Shown here: piece by piece, positions 9,801 through 19,320 of the stretch
Layout: each line of letters starts with the position of its first letter
Numbering within the stretch: position 1 is the stretch's first letter
Assembly: GCA_019155205.2 (NCBI GenBank)
Contig: JAHNZQ020000004.1
Coordinates: 1,204,153 to 1,268,152 of the forward strand
DNA: 64,000 bases
From: Gracilaria vermiculophylla
Taxonomy: Eukaryota; Rhodophyta; Florideophyceae; Gracilariales; Gracilariaceae
Direction: 5' to 3'
Position numbers and translations under genes: made by a program
The notes under the pieces: generated by a model
Told to the model about the DNA's origin: nothing
What the model saw: only the letters and a program-made list of their open reading frames with translations
Database searches by the model: none

Positions 9801-11728
9801 GCAAGCTAAGATCTCATGTAACTTACAAGTTCTCAATTTCCTTCCTTGAGGCTGGTCTATTGGCCAACGAAGTGTTAATCTCTTTCACTACCACTGAGGC
9901 GCCAGAAATAATCCTTAGTCCTATGGCGGTAAGCAATGGATCGACAAGCACAGTTTTCACGGCGCATGCCTCCACGTCGTTTCAAACGAACTCATCTTTT
10001 GCTTATCAGTTTTACTTGATATCCCTGGACTCTACCATGAGAGAATACTGTGTTGATGGATGTACAGGAGCTAGTAGGGTGAGATTCCAAATCCCTAGAC
10101 CAGGACAATACATCCTGCAGTGTCGACTCATCGCAGCAAACGGAAAGACAATCATGGCCGTGCAAAATAGCACTCGCAATCTGTTCATTTCAGCGCAAAG
10201 TATAGAGGAGGCTCTTGCTGATTATGATAACAAGACAGAAAAGGATTATATGTGGGGTGATGATGGATCTGTCAATCAGAGAGGTTTCTTCATCTCTCAT
10301 CTTTTGTTCGAACCGGCAGCAAGTGAAGTCGTGGCTCTTTCTGATCAGACTTCTGGTGACCTATGTCTCAAATATGTCAAGAAGTGGGCAAACATGTCGA
10401 GTACGATTTTGCAGAACGAACTTCCAAACACTCCAAGCACCAGGAATTACGTGAGCCTTGCTTCGAATTATGCGAGGCTTAGTTGCGCGGAGGATGAAGA
10501 GACTTTGTATCTGCTTTTGAAGATTGTAGATCAATCCATTGCTCGGACTCCCACAGAAGAGTATTTGACTACAACATCCTATTTAGATGCGGCCGGCATT
10601 CCAGAGACCACCCTCGAAATGGACCTCGTTCGGTTCTACAATTTCAGCATGACCCGTGCCCTTTCTAACATTGCGCATGGATCCTCACGAGGAAGATTAG
10701 TGCCACGGTCTGGCGAGGTCAGCAACATTGTTTTGGATCTATCGGAGATGTGGGTGAAGCATATAACAACCTCTGCGACTAGTGGACGATTATGCGGATG
10801 GGACGGGACGTTCACTTCAAACACCCCTGATGGCGAATCAGACCGATCTCTGGTGCCTTCGTCTGACGTGTATCCATTGGGACTCAGTACTATTCGAGTT
10901 GCTGTACGCTGCAATCCTGAACAAGGAAAGTCCTTGAGCACTCCATTTTCATCTTTTGAGTGGTGTGATGCTGTGTACGATATTACGCAGAACGAACGGA
11001 AGCTCGTTACACTTGCGGAGATGTTCGATTATCCGTACCTGTCTGGTGTGCAGGGAACCAATCGTTCGGAGACCACCCGGGTTGTACTCGTGGACATCAC
11101 AACATTGGGGGATGCGAACAAATTGATTTCGGCAGTCAGCGATGGTCAAGTGGCAGCTCAGACTGGAGAAAGCGATGGTAGCGACCAAACATGCTACAAA
11201 GTTGGAATGACAATGATCGCAGACGCCACGGTGAGAACAGATGTGTGCTCAGAAAACGTTCCTTACCGAATGTGGCCCAGAAAGGAATTTGGAATATCCT
11301 ACGAAGCACCGTTCGAGGACTCCGCGTATCTGAAGAGAACGGCTGGAATCGTCGCCACACCTGAAACACGGAACACATCCAAATTTGTTGTCGCCAAGTC
11401 AAACTCTCTTGGCCTCTACGGGGCTTACAGATCGCGTTGTTTGGATCAATCTCAAGGTTTGCAAGGCTCAGTGACAAGAGTTTCCGGCATGCTTATCGGC
11501 ATTTTAATGATAGTGATTCTCGTGACGTTCTTGGTGTATTTGCTTTCTGTTGTGGTTGTCTCTTACGTGGCAAGAACTAATACATTAGCCGATCATGCGG
11601 AGATCTACGTTGACAGAGATGTTTACGGCCGAGCAGTGATTCCAATCAATACAGGACTGCTAAGTACATCAGGGACAACAATTATGACTTCTGCCTACGG
11701 CGATAGCATAAGGGGCAGCGCTCGGTGA
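6809..11728 (+). CDS. Large TIG/REJ-type cell-surface membrane protein
   Basis: A 1639-residue single-exon protein. The open frame extends upstream, but the first sensible ATG is at 6809 (another at 6821), directly before a signal peptide (KSIFAILLLFHLANA, residues 6-20). The ectodomain is rich in N-x-S/T glycosylation sites. Residues about 438-535 resemble an IPT/TIG domain (ISPDLFPETGG, then an IIIPPR strand, ending in NRVFFSY). Residues about 780-1130 resemble a REJ (receptor for egg jelly) module, with the DxDxL-type turn followed by TYEWSC. One membrane segment at about 1560-1586 is followed by a cytoplasmic tail of about 50 residues with tyrosines. TIG and REJ domains are known from polycystin-1 and fibrocystin-like proteins; here there is no channel domain. 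Likely role: adhesion or recognition at the cell surface (inference). Confidence 0.8.
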   Translation: MLSSMKSIFAILLLFHLANAVPTGTRDSYLSFERSPPDNLADFLRVRQAFSFGAPSAGFVPLEFSTRNVLMINGTADDSFMLSFVTEKGSNVTEYEFKFFSNDTDILMPEQDLSTSRTVSETFVNITSIVEFRRFPGLVQLTIEAIRADGSLFDSIQIHFLAAGMVLYVKQSRTIISGFGRSFDIEDYSLVNEKQLWDLGVFIQFLNGSNSNELLVATDSAPPYFSLADIEANLSSFEGQILWDPSTCSISGGQWNGSDFSLSQGCGMGFSIGRRNGSVYDGCHFAFLFEKNRAGDFIVLFKWRRFTEGSDLDDELYMTYILVVISGTPPAIVRRIEPGNPYSRDGGEELYVEMINSGDLNITSFNVNDVPFLIIPGSRQFITGPDDFYETAKFLTKPGTGKRLPWTISATKVENNKTAPQPAVFVDESGFLFSYDDEEVFIISISPDLFPETGGVEAVLSGNFTAFASTALNHNVIIGNYILRITDFVSVTETEIRIIIPPRATIGSAWKFGIIVQIASSFSNRVFFSYYALSLRLSPQVYGASKDFDSDNYVLSACGTTTFVVNVMNKVEDNVIFEWTMLEASGQAVPLLDNDTMLVTDTNTLELPNSLVSEDEVYELTAIATEGDVSATHTFHVTRSASSIVGVTIVQPENRTIASPAVNLRIVSKIDIPPCVTDARSLTYHWLYENKLNTVKKATNDGVTNPDIFNASLAPVFSSFVFSYRNDTGTLVTDITPTRLGRELIIPMDHLQYGLHRIRLEVSSENATVFGRASSTVLIFEPPLTAWIGAGEEQREVSDSEDLLITGEGSRDPDVLSSASNSSVGLTYEWSCSYFLYSNKSQRTPCGADLLPFRNQSSFLITKNVLQTKRYNNLNETEGRLQIEYRLTVSKGSRTGSVTQILSVVNSEGLMLARYDRIEVSNSRGLVNLNAVEFWEDIVIQPIAPTSTQWRFRLEEPVWERSTFIAGNNKLIIGPGYYSSTGSSDPGYQTLPLGIYGGKLRSHVTYKFSISFLEAGLLANEVLISFTTTEAPEIILSPMAVSNGSTSTVFTAHASTSFQTNSSFAYQFYLISLDSTMREYCVDGCTGASRVRFQIPRPGQYILQCRLIAANGKTIMAVQNSTRNLFISAQSIEEALADYDNKTEKDYMWGDDGSVNQRGFFISHLLFEPAASEVVALSDQTSGDLCLKYVKKWANMSSTILQNELPNTPSTRNYVSLASNYARLSCAEDEETLYLLLKIVDQSIARTPTEEYLTTTSYLDAAGIPETTLEMDLVRFYNFSMTRALSNIAHGSSRGRLVPRSGEVSNIVLDLSEMWVKHITTSATSGRLCGWDGTFTSNTPDGESDRSLVPSSDVYPLGLSTIRVAVRCNPEQGKSLSTPFSSFEWCDAVYDITQNERKLVTLAEMFDYPYLSGVQGTNRSETTRVVLVDITTLGDANKLISAVSDGQVAAQTGESDGSDQTCYKVGMTMIADATVRTDVCSENVPYRMWPRKEFGISYEAPFEDSAYLKRTAGIVATPETRNTSKFVVAKSNSLGLYGAYRSRCLDQSQGLQGSVTRVSGMLIGILMIVILVTFLVYLLSVVVVSYVARTNTLADHAEIYVDRDVYGRAVIPINTGLLSTSGTTIMTSAYGDSIRGSAR

Positions 11729-12087
11729 AGAAATTTCGATGTTTGATCGTCAACGACGATGCGCACTTTCATCATGGTGTTATCACTCAACAACTGCAAA
11801 CAAGGACAGTAAAAATATAGCTGTAAAGAAAAACCTACTCTTGCTCTGAAACATGGCCATTGCCTATTTAGTCTAAGGTAGTCGTATTTTCAACAACAAT
11901 TTGTGGAGGCCCGTCAATTGATAAGGACTGCAAATTTTGTCACATGGTTTGGGAGCAAAGTAAACCCTCATCCCTGCATTACATTGTCGTCTAGGCGAGG
12001 TTCTCAGGTTGTCACATAGTTCGATCTCACTTATCAACATAGAGATGCGTTCAATGGAGGTGTAAACATACGGCCCACTTCAAATAT
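11729..12087. other. Convergent 3' intergenic region
   Basis: Lies between the 3' ends of the TIG/REJ gene (+) and the DUF2358 gene (-). AT-rich, no gene seen. Confidence 0.5.
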
Positions 12088-13062
12088 TTAGACATTGACA
12101 TTCGCGTTCGCATTGCACAACTCTAACCAAAGCTCATGAACAGGTGTGCCCTGTATTTCACGTTCAACATAGACGCATAGCTCGCCAGCTTCACCAAAGG
12201 GGGCATCCGAAAGCAAACCCCTCAACTTTCGTTCTTTAGCACCGAGCTCCGCGGTGCTTTTCGGAGCCGCGGAGAGCTTCATGACAGCTACCTTGGTCAT
12301 TCTGACGTCGACATCTTGATTTGGACTGTTCGATATGCTCCATTTCGGGACTTTAGAAGAGCCGCTGAACTGTTTCAGAAACACTGCGTTTCCTGAAGAG
12401 CTCTCAAAATCGCGAACTTCGAAGTCACGAGTCCGTCGAAGCGTCACAAAGTCGTCATACTGCGCTCTTAAACGCTGGCCTGGTACGACTTGTGTGACAA
12501 AGTCGCTGACAGCGGGCAAAGAGAAAAACGAGCTGTCATCCAGCGAGTCCCAATAATCAGCTTGTCCGGTAATCTTGCCCTTCTGAATGTCCACAAAGTA
12601 GTCGCTCTGGCCCGTAAAGGTAACACGAGGGCGCCAAGGCAGGTTTACAATCATGGATAAAAACCATCTCGTTCGAATGGTGTCACGACGAGCACCGATG
12701 ATTTGAAGGTCGAATAGATTGAACTGAGCATCAGAAAATAGCAGCGACCGCTCCAGGAAAGTTATATGCTTTTCATAGCGCTTCAGGCCCTGTAACTTGG
12801 TGAGTGGATCTTCGAATACAAAATCAGATGAGAATAGGGAGTAGTCCGAGGGCTGAGCGGGATCAAACAGGGCCACCAGGTCCCGTCTGAGACGTTCAGC
12901 AAGCGCTTCGACGACCGGGGGCGTTGTAATCTCGGATGTCGGCGGGGTCACCTCCGTCGCACGGCAGACTGGGTAGGGTCTCCGCAAGGGACATCTATTT
13001 GTTGATATGGTTTGCTTTTTGTGCGTGAGTATCACGTTGGGGGCAAGAAACGCACTTGTCAT
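12088..13062 (-). CDS. Plastid DUF2358 protein with C-terminal SOUL-like region
   Basis: A 324-residue protein. Residues 1-35 look like a plastid transit peptide (start MTSAFLAPN, a Phe near the N-terminus, and CRA before the acidic linker). Residues about 50-180 match DUF2358, a SnoaL-like fold (FVFEDPLTKLQGLKRYEKH, then TGQADYFVDIQKGKITGQAD-type strands). From about residue 200 the chain reads YDDFVTLRRTRDFEVRDFES, the typical opening of a SOUL heme-binding domain, although this domain looks shortened and divergent. The same fusion occurs in plant chloroplast SOUL proteins such as Arabidopsis HBP5. Likely role: tetrapyrrole or heme binding in the plastid (inference from family). The start is the only ATG placed before the transit peptide. 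Confidence 0.82.
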   Translation of the reverse strand: MTSAFLAPNVILTHKKQTISTNRCPLRRPYPVCRATEVTPPTSEITTPPVVEALAERLRRDLVALFDPAQPSDYSLFSSDFVFEDPLTKLQGLKRYEKHITFLERSLLFSDAQFNLFDLQIIGARRDTIRTRWFLSMIVNLPWRPRVTFTGQSDYFVDIQKGKITGQADYWDSLDDSSFFSLPAVSDFVTQVVPGQRLRAQYDDFVTLRRTRDFEVRDFESSSGNAVFLKQFSGSSKVPKWSISNSPNQDVDVRMTKVAVMKLSAAPKSTAELGAKERKLRGLLSDAPFGEAGELCVYVEREIQGTPVHELWLELCNANANVNV

Positions 13063-13787
13063 GGTGGAATAGATCGTATGACAATGTTAAGAAAAGAACG
13101 ATGTCAGACTACTAGTGTTCTAGAGCCGTTGCAGCTGATGTGGCTGTGTCTGAAGCTCGTCGAGGTGTGCAAGTAGGGGATAGAAAAAGGGCCCGAAGCG
13201 GATATGCAGGCGGCGAAGCCTTTGAGCCTTCGGTGGTAGAGGGCGTTGTGCGCGATGGACCTGAGGGGAGAAGCGCGGTGTGGCAGGTTTGTGCGGTCTC
13301 GGCTAGCAATGCTTCGAAGAAAGTGTTTTGTTCGCATGCAAACTTGGAGGGTCGGTGTACTATGCAGTGTGAGCCAGGCACGTGGCTATAGGCGGCCCAG
13401 ATCAGAGAATCAATATGCACAGATAGAATCCACATGGAAATGGGTCAAGCGTCATGCGGGAGCTCGCTGACAGCCACGTACTGTAAGTCTTGATCTTTCG
13501 CCGCACTGCACGGCAGAGCCGGCACGGGTCGTGATTGCAGCTCAGGCAGTCCATCACAGACCAGTCGACTCTTTGTCGCTAAAGAGAGCAGCTCACCACA
13601 TAACGCATCGGGAGAACCGTGACAGCCGTTCTCCGACATTACGTCGCGCTGCTCATCGGCATCAATCCATCGCCAGCGATTCTCCATCGCATCAGCCGCG
13701 TTTCTGTTCTTCAGTGCGCGATTGCCCGAGTAATCTTGCTTTCAACTCACTCGCCGTTCCTTCGCACTTGCTGCATTCGCGTTCGAA
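13063..13787. other. Divergent intergenic region, DUF2358 and DUF1995 genes
   Basis: About 725 bases between two divergent genes for plastid proteins. Frames on both strands lack coding character. It could act as a shared promoter. Confidence 0.4.
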
Positions 13788-14654
13788 ATGGCCCCCGCAG
13801 ATCAAAGCGGCTCGCGTGCACACCGGACTGCGCCTTTTGCCTTCAGCTCAGGCCTCTCGGTTTCACAAAAGGCTCACGTCGCCCCCGCCAAGAGCCCGCG
13901 TCACACCCGCCATCGCCCATTTCCGACATGCACGGCCTCGGCGTCCGGCCTGCCGCGCACGTTTCCAGAAGTGCATGCGGAAGCAACCAGCAGTCTCCTC
14001 CAGGCACTGGCAGCCAATAAATCGTTGATCGAAATTCAATTCCCACCGGTGCCAAACATGGCCACCGCCGCGCTCAACGAACTTCTTGACGCAAACCGCT
14101 CCTTCACAAGGGAAATGATTCGACCGTTGGTCCCGAAATACAGCGCCGACGACTTGCATGTATTGTTCCCTGACGCCGGAGAAGCGCGGCTGGCCGCCAA
14201 GGTGTACGGCGACGTCCCGTTTAGAATTGGCGTCATTCCGCCGCAAGTGCCACCGTACGTGCGCCGGCCGTCCATAGCAATCATCGTTAATCCTGGCTTC
14301 AATATATCAGAATGGATAAATATTCAGAACTTGGTTCCGGAGGACTCCAAGTGCACACTGGTCACAGTGAATGCCGATTTTGATAAAGTTCGAGGTAGTT
14401 ATTATCCTCGTTTGTTCTATCCCGGTTTGTACAAAGCCAAGGAGAAGCTTTTGAACCGTTTTGAGGAAGTGTACTACATAAAGTCTTTCTCGAACGGTGG
14501 AACACTGCTCAAACGGTATCCGGAGCACTGGAAGCTCTTCTACGCCGGCCGAAGCGGCACTCAGTTGATCTGGGAGGGGGTTGAACGGCCACAGTTCCGA
14601 TGGATAGAGCAACAATTATCACAGAGAAGAACCAAAGATCTAACAGCGCGATGA
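13788..14654 (+). CDS. DUF1995 plastid protein (LPA3-like)
   Basis: A 288-residue protein. Residues 1-75 are Ser/Ala/Arg/His-rich with few acids (start MAPADQSGSRAHRTAPFAF), consistent with a transit peptide. The DUF1995 domain runs from about residue 85 to 278: FPPVPNMATAALNELLDANRS, the diagnostic VLFPDAGEARLA near residue 124, IAIIVNPGFN near 165, and a C-terminal GTLLKRYPEHWKLFY. Known family members include LPA3, a plant factor for photosystem II assembly, and other plastid proteins of unclear role. This points to thylakoid or stromal function in photosynthesis; the exact role is not shown by the sequence. ATG 13788 is the first in frame. Confidence 0.85.
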   Translation: MAPADQSGSRAHRTAPFAFSSGLSVSQKAHVAPAKSPRHTRHRPFPTCTASASGLPRTFPEVHAEATSSLLQALAANKSLIEIQFPPVPNMATAALNELLDANRSFTREMIRPLVPKYSADDLHVLFPDAGEARLAAKVYGDVPFRIGVIPPQVPPYVRRPSIAIIVNPGFNISEWINIQNLVPEDSKCTLVTVNADFDKVRGSYYPRLFYPGLYKAKEKLLNRFEEVYYIKSFSNGGTLLKRYPEHWKLFYAGRSGTQLIWEGVERPQFRWIEQQLSQRRTKDLTAR

Positions 14655-15812
14655 ACACTTTCCTGCCGACGATAAACAGCCTCATAGCCACCCTTTTGCG
14701 ACTCTGTCGATCGGCACTGCACGCAAAGTTTCATGACTCCTGAGTGCTGGGCGTGTCGACCGTTCACAAAAGCTCGCTTGTTTCCATGGGTTACACTTAG
14801 TTTTTGCGATGAAATTTACGTGCAGTGTCGAAGAGTTGCCTCTACGCCACACAGCTTATCGAAAAACATCTGCGCTCTGATCGAAAACAAAAGCAAGAGC
14901 GTTTGCCTAGTACTTACGTCGTTCCGTCCATCTTGTGCCAGCTGCAAGGGTCGTCATGCCGATCTTTCTCCTTCACGGCCATGAACTGGCAGTGCGCAGC
15001 ACAGGCCAAGCAGTGGCTGAAAGGACAATAGACGGGTAAATTTGTGCCACACAAAGTGGTGCAAGACACAGCAATGCTGATACATGTAGAGTGGTGCGCG
15101 CTGTGAAGGAGAAGTGCACGCGCAGAATGATCGGACGAAAGACTGCACGGACGGAGAATGATATCGACAAGTGCGTTCAACTTGACGGCCATCGGACTGA
15201 TTAGCTAGCGCTTTGCACACGGTTTGCTGCGCACCCGTAGCAGTTTTGTTGCGCAGCTTTTGCTGCGACAAGGGTGGTGCGATGAACGCGATATGGCTGT
15301 ATGATTGGAGCATTTATGTGCTCAAAAGGTTGCATTGCACGGGGTGACGGCAACGATGCGCAAAGGGTGCGGGTGTGTGGGTAGGGTGCTGCGACACGTT
15401 TTCGCTGTGATGCATCGAAAGGTGCAGGGATGGGAAAGGACGCACGGCATGTTTGCGCACAGAGCGGACACAGGGCATTTTGAGCATGTTGACGAGTGCG
15501 ATAAAGATGAACTCATGGGGCGGCGATACAAGTTGTGGTAGAGTGGATGCGGACATGCGCGCGAAAAACGAGCGTTACCGTAGCTGGGAGGCGATGCACA
15601 GCAGGGCAGTTGCGGTGTGAAAGTGGTGACGGAAGAGAGAAAGCGGCATTGGGGGCGGTGGCTTAGGGGCCGGCGAGTGCGCAAACGTACCGATTGCCAA
15701 GGCGTAGAGCAGGATGGCAGCGACGGAGGGGCGAGCAGGGACGCGGAATCGCAAAATCGAAAGGGTGCGAGCGGCGCAAAAACGCAGGGCGGGTGCGGCA
15801 CGCGGGGCGGCA
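14655..15812. other. Intergenic region, convergent ends
   Basis: About 1.16 kb between the 3' ends of the DUF1995 gene (+) and the Hint gene (-). GC content rises sharply in its last 200 bases. No supported gene. Confidence 0.45.
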
Positions 15813-16835
15813 TCACATCGCGAGCGAAAGCGCGTCGATGCCGAGCGGAGCAAGCAGGCGGACGGGGGCCAGCAGAGCGTGGGCGGCGATCGGCGGAACG
15901 GCCTTGGTGTACGTGGTGCACAGCACGCCGTCCACAAAGATGTGGCCGGAGCGGGTGTGCACGTTGTACAAGCCGCGATCCCACACGGTGTGGATGCGCG
16001 TGACGGGGCGCCAGCCGTGCGGGGTGCGCAGCAGCGTGCCCACGCGCAGCTGCTCCGCGGCGACGATGGCGCGCGGGGTGTGGACGTAGTGGCGGTGGGT
16101 GACGGTGGCGGTGATGTTTGCGGCGACGGAGATGCGCAGGAACCAGCCGCGAAAGAGCGGCTGGGCGTGGGTCCAGCCGATGACGGGGGTGAAGCCGGCG
16201 GCGTCGGCGACGACGTGGGCGCGCGTGAGGGAGGATATGGGGGCGCGGCCCGCGGGGGTGACGACGGTGGCCGAGGAGGGGAAGCACTTCTCGCCGCGCT
16301 GCGCGTCGAACTCCTGGCGCGTCATGGGCGTGTACAGGCACTGGTCGTTGATGACGAGGTGCGAGCGATTGGGCGCAAAGGTGTACTGCTCTGACGCGAG
16401 CGCGTGCGCCAAGGTGCTGTTGACAGTGGCGAACACGTCACTCCACGTGACCGAGACGTTGCGGGCCGTGGACACAAACGTGAAAGTGGCGCGCTCGTCG
16501 AAGCGGAATCGGCCGCACACGAGCGCGTCGCGCACGCGCAGCAGAAGCGCGGCGGTGGTGTCGGGCGCGGCGCGCATGTACGCGGCCAGCGAGTCGGCGG
16601 AGAGCGGCGCGGAGAACTGCACGCGACCGTCGGAGCACGCGCGGTCCTCGACGGACATGAGTGTAATCGAGTCGGAAAGGTCGCCGGGCGCAAAGTCGAG
16701 GAACGCGGGGCACGCGTCCACATCGACGCGCCGGATGTACGGGCCGCCGAGGTGCGTGGTGTTGAGTGCGGCCGCGGCGTGCGCGAGCAGCAGCGCGGCG
16801 AGCAGCAGCGCGCGCGGCGCGCGCGGCGGCGCCAT
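15813..16835 (-). CDS. Secreted Hint-domain protein (hedgehog-type autoprocessing)
   Basis: A 340-residue protein with a signal peptide at residues 1-23 (ALLLAALLLAHAAAA). Residues 25-180 form an unrecognised N-terminal domain with four Cys (42, 67, 107, 166) and five N-glycosylation sites. A Hint domain starts at Cys184 (GEKCFPSSATV). Its core features are visible: TATVTHRHYVHT at 242-253, carrying the T-x-x-H catalytic pair (T246, H249), then AEQLRVGTLL, and GLYNVHTRSGHIFVDGVLCTTY at 288-309, which matches the final Hint strands of Hedgehog proteins. By family knowledge, such a domain cuts the chain before Cys184, releasing the N-terminal domain, possibly with a lipid or thiol adduct. The short tail after the Hint fold shows no sterol-recognition region. 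The start gives a perfect signal peptide. GC-rich codon use. Confidence 0.85.
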   Translation of the reverse strand: MAPPRAPRALLLAALLLAHAAAALNTTHLGGPYIRRVDVDACPAFLDFAPGDLSDSITLMSVEDRACSDGRVQFSAPLSADSLAAYMRAAPDTTAALLLRVRDALVCGRFRFDERATFTFVSTARNVSVTWSDVFATVNSTLAHALASEQYTFAPNRSHLVINDQCLYTPMTRQEFDAQRGEKCFPSSATVVTPAGRAPISSLTRAHVVADAAGFTPVIGWTHAQPLFRGWFLRISVAANITATVTHRHYVHTPRAIVAAEQLRVGTLLRTPHGWRPVTRIHTVWDRGLYNVHTRSGHIFVDGVLCTTYTKAVPPIAAHALLAPVRLLAPLGIDALSLAM

Positions 16836-17773
16836 GCGTGTTTACAGGCGGGGGGGGGGGCGCGCGCGCGCGCAGCGAAGCGCGGCGGAAGCGGCGTAGA
16901 GGGCGACAAGGGGGCCGACGGGGAGCGGCGCGCCGCCGGGCGCGCTGCCCCGCGGAGAAGCTTATGCGAGAGCGCCGAGGCGAAGCTTTACGCCACTCGG
17001 CTGTCTAAATCTACTACACCGCGCCACGTGGCCGCGTGGCGGCACGTGCCGCCAAAAGCGCCCCTTGCTCGGCGGACGCGCGAACGCGCCGCGCGCGCAG
17101 CTCGCCGCGCGCGCCGTGGCGCGTACAGTACGCCGCTGTTCAGCCGCGCGCTACGTCAGCGCCGCCGCCGCTGCCCGCCCTCTCCGCCGCGCCCACGCGC
17201 CCGTCCGCCCCCCGCCCGTCCGTCGCCACGCCGGCGATAAACTTCACCGCGCGCACCACCCGCGCGCGCACCTCCCCGCGCGTCTTCTCCTTGCCCGCGT
17301 CGCGGCCTCCGCCCCCCGCGCCTCCCTCCGCGCCCCCTCAGCCCCTCCTGTCTGTCCGTCGGGGCCGCGCCCCCCCCCCCCCCCTGCCTGCCGCCGCTCC
17401 CGCGTCCGTCCACACCGCCCCCCCCCCCCTCCCCCATCGGCCGCCGCCACACGGCGCGCCCGCTGTTCCGCTCGCGCTTGAGACGCGACCAATGTTTGTT
17501 GTAGATCATTGTATTGAATGTGTTTGTACCTAGTCAGTGATTGTTGCGATGAAGGCAGCACGGGCAGCGTTGGGCGCCGACCAGTCGGCGCGGCCAGCGA
17601 GGGCGGCGGGGGCGCAGCGCAGCGCGCGAGAAGCGCCACCCACCCAACAGCAAAGAAAACGTCATGCGCGGTACGCGTGGGAGCAACCGGCATACCACCT
17701 TGCACGCCACAAGAAGCCAAAAAAAGGAAAGAAAAAACAAAATAAAACGCGCACCACCACCGTCCGCCCGCCA
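16836..17773. other. GC-rich promoter region of the Hint gene
   Basis: About 940 bases, very GC-rich near 16850-17470 with C tracts, then more AT-rich next to the cyclin stop. No supported gene. A run of G residues lies directly before the Hint ATG (16849-16860). Confidence 0.45.
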
Positions 17774-19045
17774 TTATTCATCTGAGCAGTCCATCATGTA
17801 GTCCGTCCTCGGCACGTTGGCCGAGATCGCCGAGAACTTGTCCGACGAAAACTTGCGCTTGACGGCCGTCAGCTTGTTGGTGCCGCCCAAGTCGCGCTCG
17901 TGCTCCAGCAGCCGCGCCATCTCCCCCTCGCACTGCGCAATGTCCCCCTGGCTCCAGCCCCCGCTGTGGAACTTCATCGACCGGTCCCACGGCAGCGACA
18001 GCCGGCACAGCCGCGCAGACAGGCTGCACGCCGCCGCCGCGCGCACGCTGGGGCGAAACTCCAGCATCGCGCTGTCCTGCAGCGCCAGCTCGATGAGGTA
18101 GTGCGTCAGGTGGCGGTGCGCCGCCAGCCCCGTGCCGCCCACCGCCTCAGCCGCGCTCAGGCACCGGTTCATGAACGTCAGCGACGACGGCACCGTCACG
18201 TCAAAGTTCAATGCGTTGAGGATGAACGCCTCCATCGACAGAATCTCGTCCTTGGTGTACGCCTTGTCCGAAATGTAAACAAAGTCGCCCACCTCCGGCG
18301 CGTAGATTTCCTCGTACTTGCTGGCGATGAACATCGCCGTCACGCCCACTAGCTGCAGCTTGCGCCGCACCACCTGCGTCCCCTCCAGGAAGCGGTCGAT
18401 GATGTTCACGGTTAGGTGCAGCGTCTCGGGCATCAGCTTGAACTTGAGGTGCACGTCCACCAGCCAGTCGATGAGAATGGCGCGCATGCGCACAGTGATG
18501 TCCGCCTGGCGCGTCATGTACGCTGGGTCGGGCATGAACTTTGTCTCGGCCGCCACGAAATTGGCCACAATGTCACACGCATACTCGGCTGCGTACAGGT
18601 GGTTGCCAAAGTGCGCGGCGTCAATGTCCAGCACGTGGGGCGGAACGGTGAGCACGGGGCGCAGAAGCGGCGGGCGCGGCGGCGGCACGCACGAGAGCTC
18701 GGCAGGGAAGTGCAGCTTGCACGACACGGCGGCGGCGGCTGCGGCTGCGCGAGCCACCGCGTTGGCCGCGTTTCCGGCGTGGCGAGCCTGGCGCGCGGAG
18801 AGGCGGCCGCGAGGGGCAGTGGCGCCCGTGGACATGGGTGAGAGCGTGGCATCAGAGGAGAGCGCCGCAGTGGCCTTGGCGGCTCGGCGCGCGGCAATGG
18901 CGCCTACATTCCTGGCGATGGCGGCACGTCGCGGCTTTGACACATTGGGGTTGGGCTTGAGGGGGAGGGGGTCGTTGTGAGAAAGGTTAGTGATGTCGCC
19001 GAGGGCGCGCTTGTCGGCGCGGGAGGGGAAGCGAGCTGTACTCAT
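17774..19045 (-). CDS. CYCB: B-type mitotic cyclin
   Basis: A 423-residue cyclin. Residues 12-20 (KRALGDITN) are a destruction-box-like motif for APC/C, with Lys in the usual first Arg place. A basic, Ala-rich linker follows. The N-terminal cyclin box (about 165-290) carries MRAILIDWLVDVHLKFKL, the MRxILIDWLVEVH signature of A/B cyclins, followed by ETLHLTVNIIDRFL and FIASKYEEIYAPEVGDFVYI. The C-terminal cyclin fold runs from about 295 to 400. It should activate a CDK1-type kinase at G2/M. B rather than A type is suggested by the KYEEIYAPEV and short N-terminus; this is moderately sure. The open frame extends upstream, but the ATG chosen puts the degron at the usual place. Confidence 0.93.
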   Translation of the reverse strand: MSTARFPSRADKRALGDITNLSHNDPLPLKPNPNVSKPRRAAIARNVGAIAARRAAKATAALSSDATLSPMSTGATAPRGRLSARQARHAGNAANAVARAAAAAAAVSCKLHFPAELSCVPPPRPPLLRPVLTVPPHVLDIDAAHFGNHLYAAEYACDIVANFVAAETKFMPDPAYMTRQADITVRMRAILIDWLVDVHLKFKLMPETLHLTVNIIDRFLEGTQVVRRKLQLVGVTAMFIASKYEEIYAPEVGDFVYISDKAYTKDEILSMEAFILNALNFDVTVPSSLTFMNRCLSAAEAVGGTGLAAHRHLTHYLIELALQDSAMLEFRPSVRAAAACSLSARLCRLSLPWDRSMKFHSGGWSQGDIAQCEGEMARLLEHERDLGGTNKLTAVKRKFSSDKFSAISANVPRTDYMMDCSDE

Positions 19046-19119
19046 GGCGCGAGGGTGCCGCGAGTGGTGGTTAAGGATGCTAGGGGGAAGCGAGAAGAGG
19101 GAATGATAAGTGAGGGAAT

Positions 19120-19320
19120 GGGACGGGGGGGGGGGAGGGAGGAGGAAGCAGGGGGCAGGGCGAGGCCGCACAGAGCGGGAGGGAGGGGTTAAGAGGCGTT
19201 GGGGAGTGGGGTGCAGCAGACGAGCGGTTACGGATTGGAATGGGTGGGAAGAGAAGGGGAGGGAGGGGGGGGGTGGGGGGGGTTGTGGCGGTGGTGGTGG
19301 TGGTGGGGTGGGGGGGGTGA
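19120..19320 (+). other. G-tract cluster (quadruplex-prone)
   Basis: Multiple runs of four or more G on the + strand, the densest near 19124-19145 and 19255-19320. They lie 75-275 bases upstream of the cyclin ATG, on the template-opposite side of the minus-strand gene. They could fold into G-quadruplexes; this is inference. Confidence 0.5.
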
